Part shown: piece after piece, positions 44,351 through 52,470 of the stretch | How positions within the stretch are numbered: the first letter of the stretch is position 1 | Layout: every line of letters begins with the position of its first letter | From: Leucobacter sp. cx-328 | GTDB taxonomy: Bacteria; Actinomycetota; Actinomycetes; Actinomycetales; Microbacteriaceae | Length of the DNA stretch: 64,000 bases | Reading direction: 5' to 3' | Assembly (NCBI RefSeq): GCF_014530035.1 | Contig: NZ_JACVMX010000004.1 | Location: 124,001-188,000 of the forward strand | The notes under the pieces: model-generated | What the model was told of the DNA's origin: nothing | Databases searched by the model: none | The model's input: only the letters and a program-made list of their open reading frames with translations | Translations under genes and position numbers: made by a program

Positions 44351-44875
44351 TCAAAGACCTCGGAGGTGTCGCCAAACTCGACCGTGGGCCAGCGGGTCGT
44401 ACTTCTCGTTGTTGAGAAGAGCGCGAACGTGCATATACTCAGCGACCGGAGCCTTTGACAGCTCTTCACGAATTGCTCCGGTTGCGCACATGGTGCGAAT
44501 ATCGTGGCGCCAGTACTCCCAAGTGTGATTCGTGACTCTACCTAATGACCGTAGTGCGATCTGGTCATCCGAAAGATTCAAGTACTCTCTCAGCACAGCC
44601 GTATCGGCTTTCGTAGGAATCCCTTTGCGCTTGAACTTATCCGACAGGCGATCCGTTAACGTCCAGAATCGAAGCAAGTATTGCATTTCGAACTCTCGGT
44701 GCATCTGCCGATTTATATGCCGGATCTGTACCGCAGCCAGGCCAACTGCGACAAGTGTCGCAACTGAGAACAGCGCAGTCAGTGCCTCAGCCCAATTTGG
44801 GAGCTGGGGGGATACCACTGAAAGAAATCTCTCGTCGAGAAATTGTGTCACAAGAGTCTTCATCTCGAAATTCAC
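44351..44875 (-). CDS. Hypothetical membrane protein, last gene of the restriction operon
   Basis: The 174-residue protein has one clear membrane helix (about residues 28-48) followed by a basic, helical cytoplasmic part with R-H-I-N-R-Q-M-H-R-E-F-E-M-Q-Y. GTG 44875 overlaps the TGA of the AAA gene (ATGTGA), so translation is coupled; ATG 44863 is an alternative. The single-span, DUF4760-like layout is common among small proteins near defence genes, but no family is recognised with certainty. Coupling to the AAA gene suggests they work together. Confidence 0.62.
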   Translation of the reverse strand: MNFEMKTLVTQFLDERFLSVVSPQLPNWAEALTALFSVATLVAVGLAAVQIRHINRQMHREFEMQYLLRFWTLTDRLSDKFKRKGIPTKADTAVLREYLNLSDDQIALRSLGRVTNHTWEYWRHDIRTMCATGAIREELSKAPVAEYMHVRALLNNEKYDPLAHGRVWRHLRGL

Positions 44876-47535
44876 ATTCTTCTCGCATTAACGACACTCT
44901 TGAACTCTTCCAACCGTTTAATCTCTTCTTCCAGGTCGTTCGGCGTCATAGCCGCTGAGCCATCACTCACAGGGGCTGAGTGGCCAGTCATGAATCGAGA
45001 TTCAATCGACATACCCAGATCAACGGTGGCGATATCTTCCGGGGACAGGTCGATCAGCTTCTGAAGCCTTTGAGTCTGCACTCGGCGCTCATGGCGAGTA
45101 ACAACCCCATTAAGCAGCTCCTGTTCCACAAAAAACTCCCAGGTGTCTCTCATTGCGCCAACGATTTCTCGCGCGAGAGATTCATACTCGCTGATTGCGT
45201 TCTTGCGATACAGCGCCCCTGCGGCCTGTAGGCGATCCTTGAGCCTTCCGATGCGGACTTTCACGCTTACGTGACGCCACTCAACTGCGGACGTTAATGC
45301 CCCAGCCCCTTCAGCAGAGCGTTCTATATGAAGGTAGTGAATGTCCTTTGCGGGCCCCTCACCACGGGTGCGTGCGTCTTTATCCCGTAGCTGCTTTTCC
45401 TCGTAGAGGTACTGCACAAAAGAGAAGTCGTGAGTAAAGACGAGCACCTGACGCTTCTCGGCTTCTTCCAAGAGCCGCCGGGCAACCTTGACTCGGAAAA
45501 CTTGATCGAGACTGGAAACGGGATCATCGAAAATCAAGGTCGAAAAATCACCGGACTCCGTTAAATCGGCAAAGAAGCCAGCAATGGCAGTTACTCGCTG
45601 CTCACCTTCACTGAGAACCGACGGGACAGGTGCTTTAGCTGCGTCTGTAAGTGCAACGCGGATGTAACTGGTTCCTTTGGATGACTTGTCGAAAACCAGT
45701 TCCACTGGCACTCGGTCGAGGCCCAGCTTTTTTGATTCTGCGGTGAACCCCTCACAGACTTTTCCCACATAACTAGCTGAAAGATCTGAGTTCTTCCGGC
45801 TTGCTGAAGTGGTATTACAGGCTTTCAGGCTTGCTTCGAGGCAGGTAGCTCGCGCGAATCTGTCATGTTGTGCTGCAATACCTTCGAGATGATCAGCCAG
45901 CCCTTTTCTCAGTTTCAGCTCCGCTTGGCGTCCTTGCAGTCTGGCGACGGCCTCGGCTGAAGTATCCGTTTTAGCCAGATCGTCAGCATTCTTGGTTTCA
46001 AGATCTGCCGCGTCTCGGATGCGCTCGATGCCCTTTGTGAAAGCGGCTTCGAGTGAGGATTCGCCAGATGATTCGGCTTCTCGTTTCGAACTGATCAAGC
46101 GATCGCAGATTGCATTGGCTTTGTGAAGAGAGGCAGCGAGCTCGACCGCCGTATTTTCGTCATAAATGCTGATGAGTTCAGTTACCTCTGGTGCCCTGAC
46201 TGCGTCCCAAGGAAGCTCTTTTAGCCTGTTGACGTCATTCTCTCTCAGCTCCTTAGCCTTGCCCCACGCAAGTTGAGCCTCTCCGCTCATAAACTGGGCA
46301 AACTGGGTGAACCGAGCCTTGGATTCTTCGTCCACGTCTTGTTGGCAAAGTGGGCAAACGTCCGAATCTTCCAATGCGTTCGTCTGGTCATGGGAGTGCT
46401 CAGCCTTGTAAAACACCTCGGCAGCTTGCCAGAGCGCCTGCCAAGCCTCTCCACCGGTTCCTGTTAGCTTACCTTCGGCTTTGACAAGGCTGCGTGCGTC
46501 GTCTGCCTTCGCTTTGCAAGCTTGAAGGTTATCGATCAGGTTCTCACTTGCAGCAACAGCATCGCTCGATACCTTTGCGGAGATCAGTTCGAGATTCCGA
46601 GCTAGAACGGTGAGCTGCGTGGCTCGTTGCCTCGCCTGGGCCGAGAGGGTCGCAGGATCTGAAGAAGATAGATTTCGTACCTTTGTAGGCAACTCATCGA
46701 GCTCTTCCTGCTCTTCTGCAGATAACGGCTTGACGCCCTTGAGCGTTTGCAATGCAGCCTCCTGCCCGAGGTGCGCAAACAGATCGGCTCCTGAACCGAT
46801 TTCCAGTTCCGGCCAGTTTCGACTTTGAAGTTTGAGGGACTGCAGGTCTGCAGAAATGAGACCGTGGATCTCGTTCAGTGCTCTAGTGTACTCAGCTAGT
46901 ATCTGGAGAGTTGCAGGAACGTAAGCGATCTCGGTTGCACCTGCGAGATGAACGTTTGCAGCCGCAGTGTCAAAAATGCGGACTCGCTGAAGCGGGCCTT
47001 CGGGCTGAGCATCCGCAGCCTGCCAGGTCAAGCTTTGAATGGATGCGTTTCCAATGGTGTATTCGACTACTGCCCTGGGAACTTGGGTAGAACGAAAAGC
47101 GTTAGGGAGCACGGCCTCTGAAGCCCTGCATGCTGCAACCTGCTTCAGAATCCGCGTGTAGCCAGATTTCCCGCTACCGTTCTTTCCGGCAATAATTGTG
47201 AGCCCTGTTTGATGTGGTTCCAAAGCTGCCCCGTCGGCCAGGCCATTTGCCCCGTGAACATGAATGATCTTCGCCAGCCGAACTGGATCAGCACCATCTT
47301 CCGTAGTGTTCAGGTGTGCAGCAGTTAGTGGCTCAAATTCTTGTAATTTATCCGTGCCAGGTACCGCATAGAAATGCGAAATCTTCTGCATCTCTGCTCG
47401 TTCGGCAGCGTCAGCATAAGCACGTAGGCTCTGCTGCCCCAGGACAACGCCTGTGGCCAACTGCCGCAGAAGGTCTTGCTGCCACGCATCGCGCTTACTG
47501 GCCCATTCCAGCAGCCCCGACTCCAATTCGCTCAC
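44872..47535 (-). CDS. AAA_13/RloC-like ATPase with CxxC zinc-hook motif
   Basis: The 887-residue SMC-like ATPase has Walker A G-K-N-G-S-G-K-S at 117-124, long coiled-coil arms (about 270-620), and C-P-L-C at 394-397 like the zinc hook of Rad50. The ABC signature is L-S-E-G-E-Q-R near 642, Walker B L-I-F-D-D-P-V-S-S-L-D near 670 and the H-loop F-T-H-D near 703. D-D-P-x-S-S-L-D is the form typical of AAA_13 and RloC proteins. No anticodon-nuclease motif is seen after the ATPase core. GTG 47535 follows directly after the Res stop. It lies in a type III-like restriction operon and probably acts as a DNA-sensing or loop-holding ATPase; the role is inferred. Confidence 0.85.
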   Translation of the reverse strand: MSELESGLLEWASKRDAWQQDLLRQLATGVVLGQQSLRAYADAAERAEMQKISHFYAVPGTDKLQEFEPLTAAHLNTTEDGADPVRLAKIIHVHGANGLADGAALEPHQTGLTIIAGKNGSGKSGYTRILKQVAACRASEAVLPNAFRSTQVPRAVVEYTIGNASIQSLTWQAADAQPEGPLQRVRIFDTAAANVHLAGATEIAYVPATLQILAEYTRALNEIHGLISADLQSLKLQSRNWPELEIGSGADLFAHLGQEAALQTLKGVKPLSAEEQEELDELPTKVRNLSSSDPATLSAQARQRATQLTVLARNLELISAKVSSDAVAASENLIDNLQACKAKADDARSLVKAEGKLTGTGGEAWQALWQAAEVFYKAEHSHDQTNALEDSDVCPLCQQDVDEESKARFTQFAQFMSGEAQLAWGKAKELRENDVNRLKELPWDAVRAPEVTELISIYDENTAVELAASLHKANAICDRLISSKREAESSGESSLEAAFTKGIERIRDAADLETKNADDLAKTDTSAEAVARLQGRQAELKLRKGLADHLEGIAAQHDRFARATCLEASLKACNTTSASRKNSDLSASYVGKVCEGFTAESKKLGLDRVPVELVFDKSSKGTSYIRVALTDAAKAPVPSVLSEGEQRVTAIAGFFADLTESGDFSTLIFDDPVSSLDQVFRVKVARRLLEEAEKRQVLVFTHDFSFVQYLYEEKQLRDKDARTRGEGPAKDIHYLHIERSAEGAGALTSAVEWRHVSVKVRIGRLKDRLQAAGALYRKNAISEYESLAREIVGAMRDTWEFFVEQELLNGVVTRHERRVQTQRLQKLIDLSPEDIATVDLGMSIESRFMTGHSAPVSDGSAAMTPNDLEEEIKRLEEFKSVVNARRM

Positions 47536-50500
47536 TTACAGGTTCCACCTTCCCGGTGATGACTTCGCATAATCGATATTCAGTGCTTTGAAGTGCGCTC
47601 GTGCGGCCTTGATCTTCGCTTTCTCGGTAGGACGAAGTAGCTCTGCGTTTGCGGTGCTCTTGGTCTCACGCACCATGTAGATGCGGTCTTCGCCGTCCTC
47701 ATGCTTCACGATCGCCCAGTCAGGGTTATACGGCCCGACAGGCGTATCGATCTTGAACTTAGCCGGGAGCTTCATGAACATCTTGACGTCTTCACGCCCG
47801 TCAAGCAGCTCCGCGAACTGTCGCTCAATGTCCGAGTCGAACAGCACGTAATCAAAGTCAGTCTTATCTTGGTTCTGCACTTTGTACAGCTGGTCAAGGA
47901 ACCGATCCGCTTCTTCCTTGCTATCCTCGCGGAGTTCGCGTAGCTCGTAGACGCTGCCCGAGATCCGCTCATATTCAACACCGTCAACGATGATCTTTGC
48001 GAGCTCAGCATTAATAACTCGTCGAGCCATAGTGATGAAGTCATTCGGGTTACCAATGAACTCATCGAGCCGTTCGCTGCCGGTCAAGATATCAACGATA
48101 GTGCGGCGGGTGAGCTTCGTTGCATCTTGCAGCTCGGTGATGATGTCAGGTAGGTCATAGCTGCCTCGCAGATCAGCGGTGCGCACACCGCGTTCTTCGG
48201 CCTTCGCGCCACCGCGCTGGATCTTCAAACCAGCTTTGGTCACCTGAATCCTCAGCGGTTCAACTCGCGGATTCTCATCCAGATCGCGCAGCTTTGCCAG
48301 GCTCGTGCTAATGATGTCTTCACGATCAACCTTGACTCGGTAGGTCGTCTTGCGACTAATCGCGTACCAGAAGTCTTCAAACTCGTCTGACCAGTAGAAC
48401 TCCTTATTGAGTTGGCGTGAGGCACGAAGCTTCTTTGGCTTCACGAGCTTGTCAAGCTTGCACTTATCGACGAGCTCAATCACGAAATCGGTCGCCCATG
48501 CGAAGTCGACTGGCAGACCAAGATCAAATCCGAGCGTTGTCGGCGCAAACTGATCCGTGACCCGACCGTCTTTATCGAGGAAGCCACCAGTCTGGAGAAG
48601 TTCGTAGATTCGCTTTGAAGCTTCAAACCCGAGTGGCTTCTCTGTCTCACCATCAACAACAGGAATCTGGGCGAACTCGCCCTTTCTGACGAAGCCAAGC
48701 TGCACGCCAGCTTTCTTGTACTCGTCTTGGAGGCTTTTCGCGAACTCAGCATAAGACTCGTTCGCGATCACCGTGAGCTGCGCAATTTCGGGCTCAGCAA
48801 TTCGCTCACCGTCTTTGTTCACGGGGAGACGAAGTCCTCGTCCGATGGTCTGGCGTCGTTCGGTTTCTCCACCCATTTCGCGCAGGGTGCAGATTTGGAA
48901 AACATTAGGGTTGTCCCAGCCCTCGCGGAGCGCTGAGTGGCTGAAAATAAACCGAGTCGGGGTATCTTCACTGAGCAGGCGCCCCTTATCTTTCATGATG
49001 AGGTCGTAAGCGTCATCATCTTTCGCGGTAGTGCCCTCGCCTTTAGAATCGACAAACGTCAGCTTTGCAGCTTTTCCCTTGCCAGACTTCATCTGCGCAA
49101 AGTACGCCTTGCGATATTCCTGCGGATCTTCAGGCAGCAGCTCGCTCCAGGCTGGGACACGGTCGCGCTCTTCGCGAAGTAGCTCATCGAACCACTGTAC
49201 GTATTGGCCGTTGGCATCTTCGTTGTTGACACCATCACCAAGGAAGTTAGCCACCTTGTCAATGAAGAATAGACTCAGTACTTTGACACCCCGAGGACGC
49301 ATCTGCGCTTCCTTGCGGAGGTGTTCACGAATCGTCTCGCGGATCATCTCCCGGTAGATCACCTGAGAGTTGCCGCCAATTTCTTCGCCGAGGTTGAGAA
49401 TCGGGTGCTTCGTTAGTTCAACAAACGGAAGACCTGAACCATCTGGAGACTCAAGTCCGATCTCGTTAACACGCCATCCCTCATAGATCGGATTATTAGA
49501 CGCCGCAATACCTGCAAGGTCTTGCCCTTGCTTGATCTTCTTCGCCGTGCGAGCAAAGCTTCCGTCTGCCTTGCGGCTCAATAGCTCGAGCTTTGCCGTC
49601 CACGGATCTCGTTGCACGTCAACAAGTTTGATGTAAGGGGTTGCATCCGCGCCCTGCTGGCGAGCTTCAGCAACAACAATCTGCTTGACAAGCCCCTTGT
49701 CGTGGGCATCAACAGGGTCGAGACGGTACACAACGTTGCGTGTCTTGCGGTGGGTCGCGCTGTAACGCAAGGTGCACGTTGGCGAGAGGTCACCGACCGC
49801 ACTCTGGGAGAGCTTCGACTCCATGTTCTGTGGTTCATCCATGATGACTACAGGCCGCGTGGCCTTTAGATAGTCAATCGGACGCAAGCCCTGCAGCTTG
49901 TCGCGGGTCTGGTGAATAATTCGGCTGTTCGCATCACCACGAATTGAGTCAATCGTCATTACTAGAATCTGCACATTGGTTGCCGTCGCGAACGACTGCA
50001 CCTCTTCTGCAGACTTACCGCTGTACACGGAGGAATCGAATGGAAGAGCCGGGTAGAGTCCACGGAAGTGCTCGCGCATCAGCTCGATACTCGTGTTCAC
50101 ACCTTCGCGGATGGCAACGCTCGGAACCAAGATCACGAACTTGGTGAAGTTGTACTTCTGCGCCAACTCAAAAATGGTGCGCAGGTACACGTAGGTCTTA
50201 CCCGTGCCGGTCTCCATCTCAATATCAAACCCGAGCTCTTCCTCAGCAAGCCGAGCGCTGAGTTCAAGGCCGTTCCGATTCTGTACCTTACGAAGATTCG
50301 CAAGGACCGTGTCGCGTTCAACGATCAGGTTATTGCCGACTGCGCCAACCTCTTGCGCTAGTTCCGAGGGGTCAATATCGAATGCAGCTTGACCTGATGT
50401 GTCACTCTCGGGAAGACTAATCTTGCCCCGTAAGGCGATCTCAAGTTTCTCAGCGTCCTTCGGCTGACCGTCAAAGAGGTCTACGACTGCTGAAATTGCA

Positions 50501-50541
50501 TCGAGTTGAAATGGTTGTTTGTCGTCAAATCTAAACTTCAT
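47536..50541 (-). CDS. Type III restriction enzyme, Res subunit (helicase-nuclease)
   Basis: The 1001-residue protein joins an SF2 helicase to a nuclease. Motif I is M-E-T-G-T-G-K-T (near 115), motif II D-E-P-Q (near 240), motif III S-A-T-H and motif VI Q-T-I-G-R-G-L-R-L. The C-terminal PD-(D/E)xK site reads N-P-D-W-A-I-V then E-T-K-S (about 935-960), so both activities look intact. ATG 50541 is chosen (GGCGAGG before it), 11 bases after the methyltransferase stop. Type III enzymes cut when two head-to-head unmodified sites are met, using ATP for sliding along DNA. The paired methyltransferase gene is next door. Confidence 0.92.
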   Translation of the reverse strand: MKFRFDDKQPFQLDAISAVVDLFDGQPKDAEKLEIALRGKISLPESDTSGQAAFDIDPSELAQEVGAVGNNLIVERDTVLANLRKVQNRNGLELSARLAEEELGFDIEMETGTGKTYVYLRTIFELAQKYNFTKFVILVPSVAIREGVNTSIELMREHFRGLYPALPFDSSVYSGKSAEEVQSFATATNVQILVMTIDSIRGDANSRIIHQTRDKLQGLRPIDYLKATRPVVIMDEPQNMESKLSQSAVGDLSPTCTLRYSATHRKTRNVVYRLDPVDAHDKGLVKQIVVAEARQQGADATPYIKLVDVQRDPWTAKLELLSRKADGSFARTAKKIKQGQDLAGIAASNNPIYEGWRVNEIGLESPDGSGLPFVELTKHPILNLGEEIGGNSQVIYREMIRETIREHLRKEAQMRPRGVKVLSLFFIDKVANFLGDGVNNEDANGQYVQWFDELLREERDRVPAWSELLPEDPQEYRKAYFAQMKSGKGKAAKLTFVDSKGEGTTAKDDDAYDLIMKDKGRLLSEDTPTRFIFSHSALREGWDNPNVFQICTLREMGGETERRQTIGRGLRLPVNKDGERIAEPEIAQLTVIANESYAEFAKSLQDEYKKAGVQLGFVRKGEFAQIPVVDGETEKPLGFEASKRIYELLQTGGFLDKDGRVTDQFAPTTLGFDLGLPVDFAWATDFVIELVDKCKLDKLVKPKKLRASRQLNKEFYWSDEFEDFWYAISRKTTYRVKVDREDIISTSLAKLRDLDENPRVEPLRIQVTKAGLKIQRGGAKAEERGVRTADLRGSYDLPDIITELQDATKLTRRTIVDILTGSERLDEFIGNPNDFITMARRVINAELAKIIVDGVEYERISGSVYELRELREDSKEEADRFLDQLYKVQNQDKTDFDYVLFDSDIERQFAELLDGREDVKMFMKLPAKFKIDTPVGPYNPDWAIVKHEDGEDRIYMVRETKSTANAELLRPTEKAKIKAARAHFKALNIDYAKSSPGRWNL

Positions 50542-50552
50542 GGGTGCCTCGC

Positions 50553-52415
50553 CTACGCAGTCCATAGCTCAATGCCGTTACTCTTACAGAGTTGGGCGAG
50601 GTTGGTCTTCAGTTCGTCATCGCCATGGAACGCGTCTTCGAGCACGATGATCTTTCCACCATGGATTTCATCGACCATCGCTCGGAGCTGATCTAGCGTC
50701 GGCTTCCTGTGCTCGTCTAGATAGGCGAGCACAGCAATGTCCCCATCTGCCTGAAGAACTGCACGCATTTCGAGGCCAGCAACCTCGAACGGACTGATCT
50801 GCTCGGTGAGCGAGAAGCCCTGCTTTAGAAGGATCTCGGTGAAGAGGTCATCTGGTGTGGCGTTGTCGTCAGCACTGTCACGGAGACCGAGAAGTCTTTG
50901 CTCCAAAGCATCAGGCTCAATCTCACTCGAGACTCGCCATTTGGAGAAGTTACTGTCAACCAATCTGAATGAGCGGTATCCCGTATCCACGGGGTGTCCC
51001 TTCACCAGCAGATTTTGGTTGTCCGACTGAATCTCTGCTGCTGCAAGGTCGATTCGCAGTCGCGAAATATCCGGAATCGTTTTGTAGCCTGCCTTCGCAG
51101 CTTCGCTCCCACCGTCGAGTGGTTCGGGCAGTTGAACTTGAATATATCGTCGAGCACCGCCGTCTTCCCGGTTTACTTCCATAATGGCATGTGCAGTTGT
51201 GGCGGAACCAGAAAAGAAGTCCAACACAATATCGTTGTCATCGGTTGCCTGCGAGACTAGAAACTTGATCAGGTCGAGCGGCTTCGGGAAGTCAAAGTAC
51301 TTCTTCCCGCCAAAGAGTCGAATCAACTGTTTGGTTGAAGTCTCACTATCGAATCGCCCAAGATTCGAGAATAGCGGTGAGCGATCATTTGCCATTTCAT
51401 CCGCATACACAACTTGGACAGGCTTTCCATCATCATTTTTCGGGAAGCGGATTTTTCCGTCTTCCACCATCTGCTTGATCCGGTCTTCCGAGAACGCCCA
51501 GTTGCCGTAATAGGACTTACCGTTCACTGGGTTGATAATGCTAAACCAACTATTCTGCGCTCCAGTAGCTTGTATCGGCATCGTGCGCCACCAACGACCG
51601 TCCGCATCTTGTTTATAGCTGGCAAGGCTTCGCTCCTGCCCCTTGAAGCGGAAGGGCTTCCTGCGCTGAAGCACCATTAGGTACTCAAAGTTGGGTAGAA
51701 GCATGTTTTTCGGAGGAACACCTGAAGCCTTCTCTTTCTTGACCCAAACTAGTTCGCCAACGAAATTGTGCTCACCGAAAACTTCAACACAAAGCTTTCG
51801 AAGGTTTGCGACCTCATTACCATCGATGGAGATAAACATGACGCCGTCATCAGTCAGTAGGTTTCGCGCAAGCTTCAGACGCGGGTACATCATGTTGAGC
51901 CAGTTCGAGTGATAGCGCCCCTCTGATTCAGAGTTACTCGAGAGCTTCTTGCCATCCCCGCTGACCTGCTGCGTCCACTCAAGGTAATGCTGAACACCGC
52001 CGGTGAAGTTGTCGTTGTAAACGAAGTCCTTACCAGTGTTGTAAGGAGGGTCGATGTAGATCATCTTGATCTTGCCGTGGTAGTGCCGCTGCAAGATCTT
52101 TAGTACCTCGAGGTTGTCGCCCTCGATGAACACGTTCTGAGTCTTGTCCCAGTCTTTCGAGGTCTCGAAATCAGGCTTCAAGGTAGCGGTGGTCTGCTCC
52201 TGCGCTACACGAAGCGCTCGTTTCTTACCCGGCCAGAACAAGCCAAATCGCTCATTGCCCTCGGCTGCGTCACCGTCAAGAAGTTCCTGCAGCTTCGCGA
52301 CATCCACTTTGCCATCAGCGATCGCTTCGGGTACTAATTCAGCCAGCTGCGCTGCCAGCTCAGTGCGGAAGTTCGGTGTTGTTGATGGTGTCTCGCGGAT
52401 ATCGTCGTCGTGCAT
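50553..52415 (-). CDS. Type III-like site-specific DNA adenine methyltransferase (Mod)
   Basis: This 620-residue beta-class amino-methyltransferase has the catalytic motif IV D-P-P-Y-N-T-G at residues 122-128 ahead of the AdoMet-binding motif I L-D-F-F-S-G-S-A-T-T-A-H-A near 405, the beta-class order. Between them lies a target-recognition region (about 210-330). It should methylate adenine in the host copy of the recognition site and guide Res. ATG 52415 is preferred, since GAGGA lies 7 bases before it. It precedes Res by 11 bases and follows the SNF2 gene by 55 bases. The target sequence is unknown. Confidence 0.92.
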   Translation of the reverse strand: MHDDDIRETPSTTPNFRTELAAQLAELVPEAIADGKVDVAKLQELLDGDAAEGNERFGLFWPGKKRALRVAQEQTTATLKPDFETSKDWDKTQNVFIEGDNLEVLKILQRHYHGKIKMIYIDPPYNTGKDFVYNDNFTGGVQHYLEWTQQVSGDGKKLSSNSESEGRYHSNWLNMMYPRLKLARNLLTDDGVMFISIDGNEVANLRKLCVEVFGEHNFVGELVWVKKEKASGVPPKNMLLPNFEYLMVLQRRKPFRFKGQERSLASYKQDADGRWWRTMPIQATGAQNSWFSIINPVNGKSYYGNWAFSEDRIKQMVEDGKIRFPKNDDGKPVQVVYADEMANDRSPLFSNLGRFDSETSTKQLIRLFGGKKYFDFPKPLDLIKFLVSQATDDNDIVLDFFSGSATTAHAIMEVNREDGGARRYIQVQLPEPLDGGSEAAKAGYKTIPDISRLRIDLAAAEIQSDNQNLLVKGHPVDTGYRSFRLVDSNFSKWRVSSEIEPDALEQRLLGLRDSADDNATPDDLFTEILLKQGFSLTEQISPFEVAGLEMRAVLQADGDIAVLAYLDEHRKPTLDQLRAMVDEIHGGKIIVLEDAFHGDDELKTNLAQLCKSNGIELWTA

Positions 52416-52470
52416 ATTCATTTCCTCTACTTGTAACATTTTTTAAGTCTTCTGTGAACAGGTTCCAGCG

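Noticed and set aside
44872-47535. RloC anticodon nuclease
   Set aside because: The ATPase core is RloC-like, but no C-terminal anticodon-nuclease motif is seen, so only the AAA_13-like label is kept.
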